Position numbers and translations under genes: made by a program. From NCBI GenBank assembly GCA_017647225.1, contig JAGCLA010000006.1:30003-94002 (forward strand): a DNA stretch of 64,000 nt. The letters are read 5' to 3'. The notes below the pieces were generated by a model, which saw nothing but the letters and a program-made list of their open reading frames with translations, did no database searches and was not told the origin of the DNA. Each line of letters starts with the position of its first letter. Position 1 is the first letter of the stretch. This document shows positions 61,994-64,000 of this stretch, one piece after another. The stretch comes from Bacteroidaceae bacterium. GTDB lineage: Bacteria; Bacteroidota; Bacteroidia; Bacteroidales; Bacteroidaceae.

Positions 61994-63475
61994 TTATACA
62001 TTTCTTAATTTTATACGCTTATTTTCTATATCTTTTAATCTTTTATAACATTCAATTAATTCATTATTTACTCTATAAACATTAAGTTCATTAATTTTTT
62101 CATAACATTCAATCGCTTTATGAAAATCCTTTTGTTTCTTATATCTTTTCGCTTCATTATAGTAGAATGAAGCTAATTTTATTTTGTTATTATGATTTAT
62201 TTTTTCTTGAAGAAGACTCTTCATATAGTTGTAAATAGGTTTAGATATGTACGCCCATTTAGCAAAAGGAAAGTCTTTATAGCTGGCATATTTTCCCATA
62301 ATTGTTGAATACATGGATATTGGGGTGTATCTAGTGTGATATAGACAAACAAATTCTGAATCATCATCAATTGTATGCTCTTCTGCTTTTATCATAAGAG
62401 GCAAGTTGTCTGATAATCCATTCTCAAAATATTTATTTTCTAGAATTTCTAATAATTTCTTATCTTCTAAAATGAATTTCTTATTGCTTGTAGATATAAA
62501 TTTACCTGTATCATCCTTTTTGAATAACATTTCGAATTCTTTTATTTTGTAAACATCACAACCATCCAATCCTTCTATTATCCCAATAAAAGGTCTAAGA
62601 GTGTTTGGACAAATTCCTAGAAACTTCTCTCTCTCCATTAATCTGTCAAGGTCTGACTTGAATTCTTTTGTATTGGAAAAAGTACGATTTCTTTCCTCTA
62701 AATGTTTGTACATTATATAGTAGAATTCCCTTCTAAACTCTTTCTTTGTTAATTTTTTGTCTTTTGACTGTTGTTTACGTGGTTCTACAATATCATTTTT
62801 AATGTATTTTTCTGCTATATCAATAAATTTTGGCGAATCCCAAAATGTGGGAATGTGATTATTCTCACTTTCAACTTTAGAATAATTTAAATACCTTTCT
62901 AAAAGTTCCTTGAGGTCGTATATATCACAATTTTCTAATGATTCTTTTGGAGCAATTGTTGGGCGAAATGTATTACGGTCAATACCTAAAACTAAATTTT
63001 CTGATTTATAGTTTTGATTTAATTGTAATGCATAAAAATGCTTCTCTAATTTACTTGTTAATTCTTCAGAAAATTCATCCTTAGAAGTTAATTTACCATT
63101 GCGTTTTTTCCAGTATTCACCTTCTGTGCGAATGCAATCTAAACAAATATTTAAATGCTCAACAAATGACTTGTTTTTATTCTTTATTTCGTCATATACA
63201 TTGATATAATACTGAATAAACCAAGATACGCTATTTTCTGATATACGATATTTGACATCAACTTTAAATAGGTTTAAATTATTAATATCAAAGCGCAACT
63301 CAATACTTTTACTTCTCTTGTACCATTTTGTAATTACTCCTTTTATCAACTTGTTATCTGGCAATTTTTTGATAAGTTCTTTAACGCAAATACAATAATG
63401 TGAATTCTCTACAATGTTGTTTTCCTTGAATATTTTATCCAAATCTTGCAGTAACGTTCTCTTATATGTATTCAT
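61994..63475 (-). CDS. Uncharacterised protein with an internal duplication and TPR-like C-terminus
   Basis: 493 aa, no signal peptide, rich in Lys, Asn, Glu and Ile. Two segments repeat each other: residues about 129-228 and 242-352. The match is clearest at LVLGIDRNTFRP (161-172) against KFLGICPNTLRP (284-295), and CDIYDLKE (183-190) against CDVYKIKE (306-313). Residues 434-485 form a TPR-like pair (YYNEAKRYKKQKDFHKAIEC). No known family was recognised and no catalytic motif stands out. The gene is very AT-rich and orphan in this place; acquired DNA is likely. Only a weak -7 (TACATTTA, 63497-63490) precedes it. Confidence 0.6.
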   Translation of the reverse strand: MNTYKRTLLQDLDKIFKENNIVENSHYCICVKELIKKLPDNKLIKGVITKWYKRSKSIELRFDINNLNLFKVDVKYRISENSVSWFIQYYINVYDEIKNKNKSFVEHLNICLDCIRTEGEYWKKRNGKLTSKDEFSEELTSKLEKHFYALQLNQNYKSENLVLGIDRNTFRPTIAPKESLENCDIYDLKELLERYLNYSKVESENNHIPTFWDSPKFIDIAEKYIKNDIVEPRKQQSKDKKLTKKEFRREFYYIMYKHLEERNRTFSNTKEFKSDLDRLMEREKFLGICPNTLRPFIGIIEGLDGCDVYKIKEFEMLFKKDDTGKFISTSNKKFILEDKKLLEILENKYFENGLSDNLPLMIKAEEHTIDDDSEFVCLYHTRYTPISMYSTIMGKYASYKDFPFAKWAYISKPIYNYMKSLLQEKINHNNKIKLASFYYNEAKRYKKQKDFHKAIECYEKINELNVYRVNNELIECYKRLKDIENKRIKLRNV

Positions 63476-63517
63476 AATTTTATTAACGTTAAATGTAATA
63501 TATCAGTTTCCCTCATT

Positions 63518-63718
63518 TTAATAAGACTTCTTACGCCCCCTTGTTGTGGGTTTAACATAGAGTGTACCTTTTCTTATGGTACACTTTTTGTTTTTATATA
63601 TTGGTTCATCACTCTCTCCCAACTTGCTGAAATAGTTGTTTAACGCCGCTTGCGAGATACCAATCTCCTTTCGTGTGTATTTGTCAAAAATTGACAACAC
63701 TCGTTTTTCGCAACCCAC
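63518..63718 (-). CDS. Doubtful small ORF
   Basis: 66 codons from a GTG at 63718. The peptide (RKEIGISQAALNNYFSKLGE near the middle, ending TTRGRKKSY) has a possible helix-turn-helix look and is basic. Against it: a hairpin with T tract (63561-63589) and the palindrome TTGTCAAAAATTGACAA (63681-63697) lie within the frame, and its start overlaps the GC-rich repeat. It may be a fragment of a larger gene. Confidence 0.3.
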   Translation of the reverse strand: MGCEKRVLSIFDKYTRKEIGISQAALNNYFSKLGESDEPIYKNKKCTIRKGTLYVKPTTRGRKKSY

Positions 63719-63869
63719 GCGGCACCGCTGGCGCGGTGCTTCGCGTGACCTTTTGCTACTCGCGTTGTCGATTATATCTTTTAAATTGACAACGCCGCCT
63801 TATCGCGGCCCAAACGGTACGAGCTTCGCCCGTCCTTCGTTTGACCAACCGCTGTCGGCATTGTCGATT
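63691..63869. repeat. Pair of GC-rich imperfect direct repeats, 83-84 bp
   Basis: Unit A 63691-63773 and unit B 63786-63869. Both begin TTGACAAC and end TTGTCGATT, with a shared interior pattern GGYAC..., CTTCG..TGACC. Each unit is bordered by the inverted pair GACAAC/GTTGTC, and unit A contains a strong hairpin (63716-63747). Their GC content contrasts sharply with the AT-rich genes to the left. Possibly a non-coding palindromic element downstream of the tRNA. Confidence 0.7.
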
Positions 63870-63914
63870 CTCAAAACAGGAAAGAGGAATTCCCTGTTTT
63901 GAGAATTCCTCTTT
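63868..63914. other. A-B-A'-B' complementary segments (pseudoknot or switch) behind tRNA-Leu
   Basis: Four adjacent segments: A = TTCTCAAAACAGG (63868-63880), B = AAAGAGGAATTC (63881-63892), A' = CCTGTTTTGAGAA (63893-63905), B' = GAATTCCTCTTT (63903-63914). A pairs with A' over 13 bp and B with B' over 12 bp, in interleaved order, overlapping by 3 nt. The two hairpins exclude each other or form an H-type pseudoknot. On the minus strand this begins 10 nt after the tRNA-Leu 3' end, so it probably serves as its terminator. Confidence 0.8.
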
Positions 63915-63924
63915 TGTCCAATCG

Positions 63925-64000
63925 TGCGCGTGATAGGACTCGAACCTACACGTCGCAAAACACCAGATCCTAAGTCTGGCGCGTCTACCAATTTCGCCAC
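63925..64000 (-). tRNA. tRNA-Leu, anticodon UAG (5' end cut by the window edge)
   Basis: The reverse strand gives GTGGCGAAATTGGTAGACGC, typical of the D-arm of class II tRNA-Leu, then anticodon stem CCAGA/TCTGG around loop CTTAGGA (anticodon TAG), a long variable arm, T-arm GTAGGTTCGAGTCCTATC and acceptor 3' strand CACGCGC with discriminator A. The first four bases of the acceptor lie beyond 64000. CCA is not encoded. Confidence 0.93.

Noticed and set aside
60306-63926. Classical tRNA-integrated element with attL/attR
   Set aside because: No integrase gene and the left copy lacks the tRNA 3' end; only the weaker claim of similar flanking sequences is kept.
63800-64000. 66-codon minus-strand frame starting MAKLVDAPDLGSG
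   Set aside because: This is the well-known spurious translation of tRNA-Leu and its flank; the RNA gene explains it.

Overview
The window looks like a chromosomal segment of a Bacteroidales bacterium. Evidence: a complete SusC/SusD pair, a SprA-type type IX secretion (T9SS) translocon gene next to ruvA, secreted proteins with T9SS-like C-terminal tails, BspA-type leucine-rich repeats, lipoproteins with short lipoboxes, and promoters of the Bacteroidetes form (TTTG, 19-20 nt, TANNTTTG) at many gene starts. SprA plus BspA repeats would fit a Prevotella-, Paraprevotella- or Porphyromonas-like lineage better than Bacteroides sensu stricto, but the genus cannot be fixed from the sequence alone.

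Layout. 1-6302 (minus): RND efflux operon (adaptor, inner-membrane pump, TolC) followed by a TonB-dependent-receptor-like gene that runs off the left edge. 6545-9983 (plus): efp, a family 2 glycosyltransferase, radC, a SufT-like gene and lpxH. 10002-12775 (minus): a second TolC protein and a CCA-adding enzyme. 12949-13797 (plus): a lipoprotein. 13874-16116 (minus): pta-ackA acetate pathway. 16341-22774 (minus): BspA-like surface protein, hisS, a membrane zinc peptidase, fur-purA (overlapping), an AlkD-like protein and an AraC-type regulator. 22886-23011 is an array of 18 heptamers that runs into the stop codon of a TPR gene. A tRNA-Arg(CCU) follows at 23962, then an AT-rich gene for an unusual membrane-anchored helicase (24151-26727), then sprA-ruvA and an ABC exporter.

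36668-48723 holds a transglutaminase-like lipoprotein, an operon fucosidase-cutC-xpt, a divergently read large GH2 beta-galactosidase with lectin-like N-terminus, a DUF4491 protein, an M23 peptidase and a small outer-membrane barrel. 48796-58122 is a five-gene SusC/SusD operon with no glycosidase: it carries instead a lipoprotein resembling the zinc-metallohydrolase family but without HExxH, a TlpA-like thioredoxin lipoprotein and a secreted T9SS-type protein. 58418-60108 holds a Nudix hydrolase and wecB.

60272-64000 is a compact AT-rich accessory segment next to a tRNA-Leu(UAG): a zinc-ribbon/SHIIP (HNH-like) protein of 355 aa, a 493-aa protein with an internal duplication and a TPR-like tail, a doubtful small ORF, a pair of GC-rich 83-84 bp repeats, and an A-B-A'-B' arrangement of complementary segments just past the tRNA. 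Similar terminator-plus-CCAATCGT sequences lie on both sides. This segment, the helicase gene at 24151 and the SusCD operon without glycosidases are the best candidates for undescribed biology.

The housekeeping genes sit in ordinary operons. sprA and the three proteins with T9SS-like tails (16341, 42183, 48796) form a plausible secretion route plus cargo. The fucosidase and beta-galactosidase would act together on fucosylated galactosides.
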